Shown: positions 1 through 6,831, counted from the stretch's first letter. The stretch: 8,079 nt of DNA from an uncultured Muribaculaceae bacterium (GCA_910584185.1 CAJTYC010000091.1:1-8079), one strand, 5' to 3'. The notes: generated by a model not told the origin, from the sequence alone. Numbers and translations: made by a program.

Positions 1-68
1 ATCGCTCGCTCAAAACCGCCCCTGGGGGTACAAATTTTATGAAACGCGGCCTTAGGTGGAATATCACC

Positions 69-110
69 TCACATATGCGTGCGCTGGAACATCACATATG
101 CGTGCGTTGG
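69..110. repeat. 23-base-period tandem duplication across the rlmB stop codon
   Basis: The 15-mer TCACATATGCGTGCG occurs at 69-83 and again at 92-106, exactly 23 bases apart. The match extends past one mismatch through TGG, giving 18 of 19 matches (69-87 against 92-110). The right copy contains the last codons and the stop of rlmB; the left copy lies just beyond the stop. Each copy contains the palindrome CATATG. The simplest reading is a short local duplication of the 3' end of rlmB. It has no recognised function. Confidence 0.75.
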
Positions 111-835
111 CGCACCACATCATATATGAGCACACCTGCAGCCACGGAGACATTGAGCGAACCGATATTGCCGAGCATCGGTATGGTGGCGATCTCGTCG
201 CAGAGTCGGAGCACCTCTTGCGATATGCCCACATCCTCGCTACCCATGACGATCGCCACCGGCACGGTCATGTCGAGTTCGGTATAGTCGCACGCACCCT
301 TTTCGGAAGCTGCCACCACCTTGACACCTGACTCCTTGAGCAACTTCACGGCAGAAACTATGTCGCGTTCGCGGCACACCGGCACATAGAAGAGACCACC
401 GGCCGAAGTCTTCACCGCATCGGGCGTGACTGAGACACTGTTGCGCTCCGGTATCACGATGCCGTCGACACCCGCGCAGTCGCATGTGCGGCCTATTGCG
501 CCGAAATTGCGCGTGTCAGTAAGACCGTCGAGCAGCACGATAAATGGTGTTTTACCCTCCTCATAAAGCGAAGGGAGAAGATTTTCCAGCTTATGATAAG
601 TCACCGGCGAAATCATTGCGATAACGCCCTGGTGATTCTTCATGGTGATACGGTTGAGACGTTCCTGCGGCACGCGCTGCATAAGCACGCCATACTCCTT
701 AATCTTGGCCAACAACTCATGGGCGAGTTCGCCGCCGAGGTCCTTGCGTACGAGCACCTTGTCGATGCTCTTGCCCGACTCTATGGCCTCAATCACGGCC
801 CTTATGCCAAATATATAATCTGATTTTGAAATCAT
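92..835 (-). CDS. rlmB: RlmB/TrmH-family 23S rRNA (guanosine-2'-O-)-methyltransferase
   Basis: Likely methylates the 2'-O of a guanosine in 23S rRNA using S-adenosylmethionine; in E. coli RlmB the target is G2251 in the peptidyl-transferase P loop. The 247-residue length is normal for the family. Residues 1-80 look like the small L30e-like substrate-binding domain (YIFGIRAVIEAI near the start, HQGVIA at 68-73). Residues about 97-243 are the SPOUT/SpoU knot domain. Its three motifs are visible: DGLTDTRNFGAIGRT (103-117, with the conserved Asn110 and Arg116), VMGSEDVGIS (196-205) and IPMLGNIGSLNVSVAAG (218-234). Motif 2 reads GSED where GSEG is usual. The start at MISKSDYIFG fits family N-termini. 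It is the last gene of the dnaN unit, 53 bases after recN. The C-terminal residues THM and the stop codon fall inside a tandem duplication (69-110). A TrmH-type tRNA methyltransferase is possible, but the N-terminal domain favours RlmB. Confidence 0.9.
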   Translation of the reverse strand: MISKSDYIFGIRAVIEAIESGKSIDKVLVRKDLGGELAHELLAKIKEYGVLMQRVPQERLNRITMKNHQGVIAMISPVTYHKLENLLPSLYEEGKTPFIVLLDGLTDTRNFGAIGRTCDCAGVDGIVIPERNSVSVTPDAVKTSAGGLFYVPVCRERDIVSAVKLLKESGVKVVAASEKGACDYTELDMTVPVAIVMGSEDVGISQEVLRLCDEIATIPMLGNIGSLNVSVAAGVLIYDVVRQRTHM

Positions 836-860
836 GTAATTTATGTATTATATCATAGAT

Positions 861-874
861 AATAGTTAATAGTT
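861..874. repeat. Two tandem copies of a heptamer in the recN-rlmB spacer
   Basis: AATAGTT is repeated head to tail at 861-867 and 868-874 (AACTATT on the coding strand). A degenerate third unit follows on the coding strand (ATCTATG, 854-860). The repeat sits in the 53-base AT-rich spacer between the recN stop and the rlmB start. I see no TAnnTTTG promoter element and no Shine-Dalgarno sequence in this spacer. The role is unknown, and two copies could arise by chance in AT-rich DNA. Confidence 0.4.
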
Positions 875-888
875 ATGAAGCGCCATAC

Positions 889-2577
889 TCAATTAGCGAG
901 GAGCGCTCGGGCAGCCTCGAGGGCAGCTTCCGAAACCTCGCTGCCTGAAATCATGGCTGCGAGTTCGCGAATGCGTTGCTCCATGGTGAGCGGCAGCACA
1001 TGAGTCTCGGTGCTTGTCTCACCGTCGGTCTTGTAAACCTTGAAATGATTGTCGCCCTTGGCAGCCACCTGCGGCAAGTGCGTGATAACTATCACTTGCA
1101 TTTTTTCAGCCACATCGTGCATCATACCGCCCATCTTGTCGGCTATTTCGCCGCTCACGCCGGTATCCACCTCATCAAAGATGATAGTTGGGAGATTGAT
1201 ATGGCCGGCAAGAATCGACTTTAGGCTCAACATCATTCGGGCTATTTCGCCGCCCGACGCTATTTCGCCGAGGTTTTTGAGCGTGCCGTTCTTATTGAAT
1301 GAACAGAGGAACTGCACCTCATCCTGGCCGTTTGACGACAGCTTGCGTTGCGACAGCCGCGCCTCGAATTTGATATTGGGCAATCCGAGCGGAGCCGCAG
1401 TGATGCAGAGGAGACGTGAAAACTCTGCGGCGGCCTTGACGCGCGACTCGGTAAGCGCATCGGCGCGATGTTTCAGTTCGCCGGCGAGTCGGCGAGCCTC
1501 CCGCTCCATTTCGGGGAGCTCATCGTCGCCGAGGGTAACGGCATTCACCTTGCGGCGCAACTGCTCGTGGAGAGCCACGAGCTCCTCTACATCCTTGACT
1601 TTGAAACGTTTCACCGCCTCATAATATATATTCATCCTCGCCGACAGACGCGACAGCGTGGCGGGGTCGGTGTCGATGCGTGAATTATAATCATCGACAG
1701 TTGAATAAATATCCTTTATTTCAACGAGAGCCTGGCTAAGACGCGCCGCGATGGAGAGCAGTTCCTCGGCATCCTCATCGTCTGCTATGCCGAAATCAAT
1801 TTTTGAGGCGAGCACAGAAGCGTCGTAAAGTTGAGCCTGCACACCCGGAGAATTGTCACCGAGCAGAGCGGCGAGCATCGCGAGTTTCTCCTTAATCTCG
1901 TCGGCATCGGAGAGAATCTCAAACTTGCGCTCTATTTCGGCGAGTTCGCCACGCTTTGGGGCGAGCTTGTCGAGCTGTTCGAGCTGGAAGCGCATGAAAT
2001 CGATGTTTTCGGCATTGCGGCGCAGGTTTTCCTGACGCAACTTGATGCGGCGGCGCAAGTCTACATACTCTGAAAATACCAGGCGGTAATCCTTGCGAAG
2101 TTCCTCATTTTCGGCCATGCTGTCGATGATGCGCAGCCGCTCCGAAGGGTCATTTATCTTGGCGTTGGCATGCTGCGAATGGATATCGATTAGCCGCGGC
2201 ATAATCTGACCGAGAGTCTGGAGCGTCACCGATGTGTCGTTGACGAACACCTTCGACCGGCCATTGGCGAGCAGCTCGCGGCGGATAGTCATCTCCGACA
2301 AACCGTTGTCGTTTACAATCCAGTCGATACCCTTCTCGTCGAAGAGAGAGCGCAACTCCGGGTCAACATCCTCAAAACCGGCCTCCACCACCGAGCGGGA
2401 GTTGCCGTCTGAAATCATCTTGGTGTCGGCGCGGCCACCCATCACGAGCGAGAGGGCACCGAGCATGATAGACTTTCCGGCACCGGTCTCGCCGGTGATA
2501 ATCGTCAGACCGGGTCCGAACTCAAGATTAAGGTCGCGTATGAGCGCATAATTCTTTATTATGAGATTTCGTAACAT
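889..2577 (-). CDS. recN: DNA repair protein RecN (SMC-like ATPase)
   Basis: RecN is a cytoplasmic SMC-like ATPase that acts early in recombinational repair of double-strand breaks, holding or aligning DNA for RecA. From MLRNLIIKNYALI the protein has 562 residues, the normal family size. The N-terminal head carries Walker A GETGAGKS (29-36) and the RecN-typical DIHSQHA (131-137). Residues about 150-390 are charged, helical and coiled-coil-like, shorter than in SMC proteins. The C-terminal head carries the ABC signature ASGGE (440-444), Walker B with IIFDEVDTGVSG (465-476) and the switch His in ITHLPQVAA (His500). An in-frame start exists 40 codons upstream at 2697, but that extension is Arg-rich, unlike RecN, and lies inside the DUF4835 gene. 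The start at 2577 restores the family N-terminus and lies 4 bases after the DUF4835 stop. All ATPase motifs are intact, so it should be functional. Confidence 0.96.
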   Translation of the reverse strand: MLRNLIIKNYALIRDLNLEFGPGLTIITGETGAGKSIMLGALSLVMGGRADTKMISDGNSRSVVEAGFEDVDPELRSLFDEKGIDWIVNDNGLSEMTIRRELLANGRSKVFVNDTSVTLQTLGQIMPRLIDIHSQHANAKINDPSERLRIIDSMAENEELRKDYRLVFSEYVDLRRRIKLRQENLRRNAENIDFMRFQLEQLDKLAPKRGELAEIERKFEILSDADEIKEKLAMLAALLGDNSPGVQAQLYDASVLASKIDFGIADDEDAEELLSIAARLSQALVEIKDIYSTVDDYNSRIDTDPATLSRLSARMNIYYEAVKRFKVKDVEELVALHEQLRRKVNAVTLGDDELPEMEREARRLAGELKHRADALTESRVKAAAEFSRLLCITAAPLGLPNIKFEARLSQRKLSSNGQDEVQFLCSFNKNGTLKNLGEIASGGEIARMMLSLKSILAGHINLPTIIFDEVDTGVSGEIADKMGGMMHDVAEKMQVIVITHLPQVAAKGDNHFKVYKTDGETSTETHVLPLTMEQRIRELAAMISGSEVSEAALEAARALLAN

Positions 2578-2581
2578 ATCA

Positions 2582-3499
2582 CTATTTCTCCTCCGGGTTA
2601 CGTATTTTCTCGAGACGCGAGGACTCTGTGGGATAAATCTGCCGCAACTGGTCGTAGACACTCTTTCGCTCCGTCTCCGGGGCCTTGGAATATACATTCA
2701 CAAGCTCATCGAGCTTTGAGTCGCGAAATATGGAGAGTGCCACCGACACAGGTGCATTTTCATACACTTTTTTCACATTTTGCAGAGATTCCGTAATCAC
2801 GGCGCGTCCCTTATCCGGACTTGTGACCATCTCATCGAGTCCCTTGCGGTGATAATTATAGAGCAAGTCGCGCATGCCCGACATATTGCCGTCGGTGTAG
2901 CTACCGAGCACCGCCGCGCGGTTTTTGGTATCTTCAAACGTGCGCCATCCTATCTCACCGCTGCTCTGCTGTTGCTGCACAATGCTCTGGGCGCGCTCAT
3001 AAAACCGTTCGCCACCGCGCGGCGAGAACGAGTCGAAATCTATGGCCAAAAACAGGTTGGCATAGAAATCGAGAATCGCCGTGAGGTTGTTTTCGGGCAT
3101 CGTGGAGTTATAGTTGAGAGGGTCACCCTGCCGGTAATCAAACTCCACGCGGGTGTCCTTGAAATTGAACAACGTAGTAGTATAGGTGCTGTTGTAGACC
3201 GGACGGATAAGCTGCAGCTGCAGGTCGCCTTTTACACGGTCATCGTTATACTCGCTTATGGTGAGATACACGGTGCATTCGAGACGCTCATTGTTGCCGA
3301 ACGTGGCATCCGAAAACTTCGTCTCATTCATGTAATTGGTAATTGACTCCTTAAGAGTCTCAAACACCTCCTTATTCGTACCCTCTATCTTTTGCGCATT
3401 TACCTCCACATTGGCACGAAACTCCTGCGCCGACATGTGAGCTGCGCCCATGCCGACACCTATGCCTGCCAATATTAACCCACAAATCCTTTTATTCAT
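2582..3499 (-). CDS. DUF4835 family secreted/periplasmic protein (PorD-like)
   Basis: This 305-residue protein belongs to a family characteristic of Bacteroidota with no well-defined biochemical role. From memory, some annotation pipelines call it the type IX secretion protein PorD; nothing in the sequence proves that role. It starts MNKRICGLILAGIGVGMGAA, a clear signal peptide, with likely cleavage after HMSA (residue 24) and before QEF. There is no lipobox Cys, so it should be soluble or outer-membrane-associated in the periplasm. The family hallmark follows: an N-terminal beta segment (FRANVEVNAQKIEGTNKEVF), then FGNNERLECTVYLTISE and a DPLNYN element. The C-terminal third is helical and charged. 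A start 9 codons upstream (3526) would put MTLYWKGEK before the signal peptide; the start at 3499 has a good Shine-Dalgarno sequence and is preferred. It overlaps the coaBC stop by 8 bases (ATGAATAA). I saw no catalytic motif. Confidence 0.82.
   Translation of the reverse strand: MNKRICGLILAGIGVGMGAAHMSAQEFRANVEVNAQKIEGTNKEVFETLKESITNYMNETKFSDATFGNNERLECTVYLTISEYNDDRVKGDLQLQLIRPVYNSTYTTTLFNFKDTRVEFDYRQGDPLNYNSTMPENNLTAILDFYANLFLAIDFDSFSPRGGERFYERAQSIVQQQQSSGEIGWRTFEDTKNRAAVLGSYTDGNMSGMRDLLYNYHRKGLDEMVTSPDKGRAVITESLQNVKKVYENAPVSVALSIFRDSKLDELVNVYSKAPETERKSVYDQLRQIYPTESSRLEKIRNPEEK
2588..2594 (-). promoter_or_regulatory. Shine-Dalgarno-like sequence before recN
   Basis: The coding strand reads GGAGGAG, 10 bases before the recN ATG at 2577. 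It is formed by the last Glu codons of the DUF4835 gene, so it may be partly a by-product of the Pro-Glu-Glu-Lys tail. It supports the start at 2577 over the longer reading frame, although the spacing is slightly long and Bacteroidota ribosomes use such signals weakly. Confidence 0.45.
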
Positions 3500-4757
3500 T
3501 TTTTCTCCTTTCCAATATAGTGTCAATGATATCGACCGCCACCTCGGCCTTCGACTTCAGGGGGAATGATTTTGCACCATCCATACTGAATACCGTCACC
3601 TTATTGGTATCGGTGCGAAATCCAGCACCCTCATCTTTCAGCGAGTTCATGACAATCAAGTCGAGGTTCTTACGCTTCAGCTTGTCGACAGCGTTTTCAG
3701 ACTCATGGTCTGTCTCGAGTGCGAATCCCACGAAAGTCTGGCCGTCACGTTTAGACTCGGCGCACTTGGCGGCGATATCCGGATTCTTGACAAGTTTCAG
3801 ACAGAAATCACCGGTTTTCTCACGTTTGAGTTTGGTGTCATGCTCCACTTCGGGGCGATAGTCGGCAACGGCAGCTGCAAAAATGCAGATATCCATGTCG
3901 GCGAAACGCCGGCATGCCGCATCGCACATGTCGCGGGCAGACTCCACATCCACCCTCTCGATGCGGGGATGTAACGTCTCGAGAGCCACAGGACCGGTCA
4001 CAAGCGTCACCTCCGCCCCCCGGCGTGCACACTCCTCTGCGAGCGCGAAGCCCATCTTGCCGCTCGAATAATTGCCGATATATCTCACAGGGTCGATTTT
4101 CTCATAGGTAGGGCCGGCGGTTATGCCCACCTTCAGGCCACTCATGGGAGCAGCCATATCGTCAAGATTTACATCTGACTCGCCCCGGGCCACCGATGCG
4201 GCGATTGCATCTTGCAATCTGAAATATTCCTCCACACGACGGCATATCTCCTCCGGCTCCTCCATGCGCCCCTTGCCCACAAGGTGCGAGGCGAGTTCGC
4301 CGGCGCCGGGTTCGATAATCTCCACACCATCGGCCTCGAGGGTGGCAATATTTCGTTGGGTGGATGGATGTGCCCACATGTCGAGGTCCATGGCCGGAGC
4401 CACCATGACATGCTCCTTGGCAGAGAGGTAAGTGGTGATCAGCATATTGTCGGCCACGCCGTTGGCCATCTTGGCAATCGTGGAAGCAGTGGCCGGTGCT
4501 ATGACCATCAGGTCGGCCCAGAGGCCGAGGTCCACATGGCTGTGCCACTCACCCGTGTTGGCAGTGAAAGACTCACTCACCACCGGCTTGCCGCTGAGCG
4601 CCGACAAAGTGACCGGGGTGATAAACTCCTTGCCGTTGGGTGTCATGACCACCTGCACCTCAGCGCCTCGCTTCACAAAAAGACGGAGGAGAGCAGCCGA
4701 CTTATAGGCCGCTATTCCTCCGCTTATGCCTAACACTATGTGTTTCCCTTTCATCAT
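3492..4757 (-). CDS. coaBC: Bifunctional phosphopantothenoylcysteine decarboxylase / phosphopantothenate-cysteine ligase
   Basis: CoaBC performs two consecutive cytoplasmic steps of coenzyme A synthesis. The CoaB half joins 4'-phosphopantothenate to cysteine (CTP-dependent in bacteria), and the FMN-dependent CoaC half decarboxylates the product to 4'-phosphopantetheine. The 421 residues are typical for the fusion. CoaC (about 1-185) shows GISGGIAAYK (10-19), the catalytic His in SHVDL (His74), APATASTIAKMANG (87-100) and PAMDLDMW (121-128). CoaB (about 205-415) shows AGPTYEKIDPVRYIGNYSSG (214-233, with Asn229 at the E. coli Asn210 position), AAAVADYRP (294-302), KLKR (309-312) and GFALETD (344-350). 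Two positions depart from E. coli CoaC: Asp124 replaces Asn in PAMN, and Ser157 replaces the Cys of ACGxxGxGRM. The first ATG follows the exonuclease stop with no gap; a second ATG follows at once, so the start is 4757 or 4754. Confidence 0.96.
   Translation of the reverse strand: MMKGKHIVLGISGGIAAYKSAALLRLFVKRGAEVQVVMTPNGKEFITPVTLSALSGKPVVSESFTANTGEWHSHVDLGLWADLMVIAPATASTIAKMANGVADNMLITTYLSAKEHVMVAPAMDLDMWAHPSTQRNIATLEADGVEIIEPGAGELASHLVGKGRMEEPEEICRRVEEYFRLQDAIAASVARGESDVNLDDMAAPMSGLKVGITAGPTYEKIDPVRYIGNYSSGKMGFALAEECARRGAEVTLVTGPVALETLHPRIERVDVESARDMCDAACRRFADMDICIFAAAVADYRPEVEHDTKLKREKTGDFCLKLVKNPDIAAKCAESKRDGQTFVGFALETDHESENAVDKLKRKNLDLIVMNSLKDEGAGFRTDTNKVTVFSMDGAKSFPLKSKAEVAVDIIDTILERRKNE
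3505..3511 (-). promoter_or_regulatory. Shine-Dalgarno sequence before the DUF4835 gene
   Basis: AAAGGAG lies 5 bases before the ATG at 3499, inside the last codons of coaBC. It decides the start of the DUF4835 gene in favour of 3499 over 3526. Together with the 8-base overlap it suggests that translation of the two genes is coupled. Confidence 0.6.
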
Positions 4758-5537
4758 CTAAATTTTCGGTTTAGGAGGATATACTTCATTATATATAACG
4801 GTCAGCACATCCTTTGTATTTTTTGGGAAGTCGCCCTGCATAATCCAGCTATAGAACGAGCGTTCGGTCTTGAACACATCCTTGACCGGTCTGCCTTTAT
4901 GCTTGCCGAAGTTGAAGACAGGCACATCGTCATCGTTGAGCACGATGCGGCATGCGAGGTCCACTCCATTGCCCGAGCCGGAAAACTCCGCGAGCTTCTG
5001 CACATCATTTTCAAGATTGTCGTAACGATCGAGCTGACTCTTGAGCACCTCATAAGTGGCGCGTGTGTCGGCCATGGCCGAATGCGCACCCTCAAGGTCC
5101 TTGCCGCAATAGAACTTGTAGGCGGCGACGAGAGTGCGCTGCTCCATTTTATGGAATATATTCTGCACATCGACAAACTTATGCAGAGACACCTTGAAAT
5201 TCATACCAACACGCCCGAACTCCTCAATGAGCAGAGGCACATCGAACTTATTGCTATTGAAACCGGCGATGTCGGCATCGGTAAAAATCTCGCGGATTTT
5301 TGGAGCCAACTCGGCGAACTTGGGCATATCCTTCACATCCTCATCTGTAATGTGATGCACGGCAGTGCTGGCCGGAGGGATAGGAATGCCGGGATTTACT
5401 CGAGAAGTGAACTCCTCGTCATGCCCATCGGGATAGACCTTGATGCAGCTTATTTCCACTATACGGTCTCGGGTTATACTTGTGCCGGTGGTCTCGAGAT
5501 CAAAGAATACCAACGGTCGGTCCAGTTTCAATTGCAT
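4758..5537 (-). CDS. DnaQ-like DEDDh 3'-5' exonuclease with ExoX-like C-terminal domain
   Basis: The protein has 259 residues and two parts. Residues about 7-172 form an RNase H-fold exonuclease of the DnaQ/epsilon superfamily: ExoI FFDLETTGT (Asp13, Glu15), ExoII AGFNSNKFDVPLL (Asn94, Asp99) and ExoIII HSAMADTRAT (His152, Asp157). All acidic residues and the DEDDh His are present, so 3'-5' hydrolysis is expected. Residues about 205-250 (FNFGKHKGRPVKDVF, then SFYSWIMQGDFPKNT) resemble the small C-terminal domain of exonuclease X-like proteins. Between them QKLAEF (180-185) resembles a clamp-binding hexapeptide. Such proteins are often annotated as the DNA polymerase III epsilon subunit. That is plausible given dnaN directly upstream, but a repair nuclease is equally possible, so I give no symbol. 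The start MQLKLDRPLVFFDLET is standard. There is a 92-base gap from dnaN, and the stop abuts the coaBC start. Confidence 0.9.
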   Translation of the reverse strand: MQLKLDRPLVFFDLETTGTSITRDRIVEISCIKVYPDGHDEEFTSRVNPGIPIPPASTAVHHITDEDVKDMPKFAELAPKIREIFTDADIAGFNSNKFDVPLLIEEFGRVGMNFKVSLHKFVDVQNIFHKMEQRTLVAAYKFYCGKDLEGAHSAMADTRATYEVLKSQLDRYDNLENDVQKLAEFSGSGNGVDLACRIVLNDDDVPVFNFGKHKGRPVKDVFKTERSFYSWIMQGDFPKNTKDVLTVIYNEVYPPKPKI

Positions 5538-5629
5538 AAGACAGATTCTTGTGTTGTTATGAAAGTTGTTGATTCTATTTGTTGGAGCAATACTCGTTGT
5601 GGAGCATTACATGCGGATAGGCACTGCCA

Positions 5630-6751
5630 TCAGAGCACCTGCATGGGCATCTGGATAGTGACGAGGTCCTTGCCCTCCTTCTTCTCAAGAGCTGAGTAGA
5701 TGCAGGGACGCGCAGGGTCAGTAATCTGCATCACCACGTCTGTGCAGTCGAGATTGTTGAGAATCTCAACCATAAAGACACCGTTGAAACCGATTTCCAT
5801 GGAATTGCCCTCGTAGCTGCAAGCAACGCGCTCCTCGGCCGACGTGCCATAATCAGCATCCTGGGCAGCGAGCACCATCTCGTCCTGATTCAAACGAAGC
5901 ACCACAAGATTTGAAGACTTCGGCGCAAAAAGGTTCACACGGCGCAACGCATTGATTAAGGAAGCACGGTCTACCACAAGCGAGAAAGCTGAATTCTGCG
6001 GAATCACCCTGTTGTAGTTGGGATAATTTCCGTTGATGAAAACCGAATATAGCATGTAGTCGCCAAACTCAAAGAGGCCACCCTTCTTGTCAAACACGAT
6101 TCTCACATCGCTCTCGTCTTTCGAGATAAGAGACTTCAGGATGCTTGATGTCTTTGACGGGAGAATAAATGAAGCCTCCATGCCTGGAGACTTCTCGCTG
6201 TCTATGTAGCGCACGAGCTTGTGAGTGTCTGAACTGACAAAGGTGACGTCGCCCTCATGAATATCCCAGAAGATACCTGTCATGACCGGGCGTGTGGTTT
6301 CGCTGCTGACTGCAAACCAAGTGTTCTCTATGCCGTTTACCACCATTTCTGCGGGGAGTACCAGCTCAAGGCTTTCATCCGACAATTCGCGACGTGAAGG
6401 ATATTCGGCAGCATCCACACCCATGAAATTGAAATGGCCGTTAAGGAACTTCAAGTCGATTTCTTTAGACTCATCGTTGATTTCGAACGTAAGGGGCTGA
6501 TTGTCGATTTCCTTGGTAATCTCAAGCAGACGGCGTGCGTTTACCGCCACCGCGCCGGCACCCTCCACCTCCTGCACAGGCATAGTGGCGGTGAGCATAT
6601 TCTCCGAATCGCCACCCGTTATCAAAAGGCTGTCGCCATCTATGGTGAGCAGGAAATTGTCGAGAATCTTTATGGTATTTTTCGAGCTAATCACCTTGCT
6701 TACAGCCTGAAGCTGCTGCTGGAACTGCTTTCCTTCAACTATAAATTTCAT
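5630..6751 (-). CDS. dnaN: DNA polymerase III sliding clamp, beta subunit
   Basis: DnaN forms the homodimeric ring that tethers DNA polymerase III and many repair proteins to DNA. The 373 residues are right for a three-domain clamp (about 1-120, 125-250 and 252-373). Recognisable segments are MKFIVEGKQF at the start, SSETTRPVMTGIFW (149-162), SSDTHKLVRY (173-182), GNYPNYNRVIP (241-251), IGFNGVFMVEIL (320-331) and the C-terminal MPMQVL (368-373), equivalent to the MPMRL end that lines the protein-binding pocket. The reading frame is open 13 codons further upstream (6790), but MQSVENKYNTKYS is not clamp-like, so the start at 6751 is preferred. There is no Shine-Dalgarno sequence; the leader is A/T-rich, as is usual in Bacteroidota. 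It is the first gene of its unit, with a promoter candidate about 80 bases upstream. dnaA is not adjacent and no origin is seen. Confidence 0.97.
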   Translation of the reverse strand: MKFIVEGKQFQQQLQAVSKVISSKNTIKILDNFLLTIDGDSLLITGGDSENMLTATMPVQEVEGAGAVAVNARRLLEITKEIDNQPLTFEINDESKEIDLKFLNGHFNFMGVDAAEYPSRRELSDESLELVLPAEMVVNGIENTWFAVSSETTRPVMTGIFWDIHEGDVTFVSSDTHKLVRYIDSEKSPGMEASFILPSKTSSILKSLISKDESDVRIVFDKKGGLFEFGDYMLYSVFINGNYPNYNRVIPQNSAFSLVVDRASLINALRRVNLFAPKSSNLVVLRLNQDEMVLAAQDADYGTSAEERVACSYEGNSMEIGFNGVFMVEILNNLDCTDVVMQITDPARPCIYSALEKKEGKDLVTIQMPMQVL

Positions 6752-6789
6752 GGAATATTTCGTATTATATTTATTTTCAACAGATTGCA

Positions 6790-6822
6790 CAGACTCTCGT
6801 CAATAATTAGCAAAAGAGTCTG
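6790..6822 (-). promoter_or_regulatory. Stem-loop in the dnaN leader
   Basis: CAGACTCT (6790-6797) and AGAGTCTG (6815-6822) are perfect 8-base inverted arms around a 17-base AT-rich loop. If transcription starts a few bases past the -7 element at 6832-6839, the stem begins almost at the 5' end of the dnaN mRNA. No T-run follows it in the direction of dnaN, so it does not look like a terminator. It could stabilise the mRNA or be an operator for a dimeric repressor; the sequence does not distinguish these. Confidence 0.45.
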
Positions 6823-6831
6823 CCAAACATG

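Noticed and set aside
39..331. Two overlapping plus-strand frames (82 and 91 residues) at the left edge
   Set aside because: Both run antisense through the 3' end of rlmB, start in the repeat-containing spacer, and resemble no family.
1049..1624. 191-residue plus-strand frame opposite recN
   Set aside because: It is a shadow of the RecN C-terminal half; it is Ser/Arg-rich with no domain signature.
2578..2697. 40-residue N-terminal extension of RecN
   Set aside because: It lies inside the DUF4835 gene and is Arg/Ser-rich. RecN proteins begin at the Leu-Ile-Ile-Lys-Asn-Tyr segment just after the Met at 2577.
5538..5629. Possible independent promoter or terminator between dnaN and the exonuclease gene
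   Set aside because: No TAnnTTTG element and no stem followed by a T-run was found. Two GCTCCA hexamers on the coding strand are too short to interpret.
4740..5699. 319-residue open frame on the plus strand, opposite the exonuclease gene
   Set aside because: It lies entirely antisense to a well-supported exonuclease gene and its neighbours, has no recognisable motif, and arises from codon bias on the true strand.
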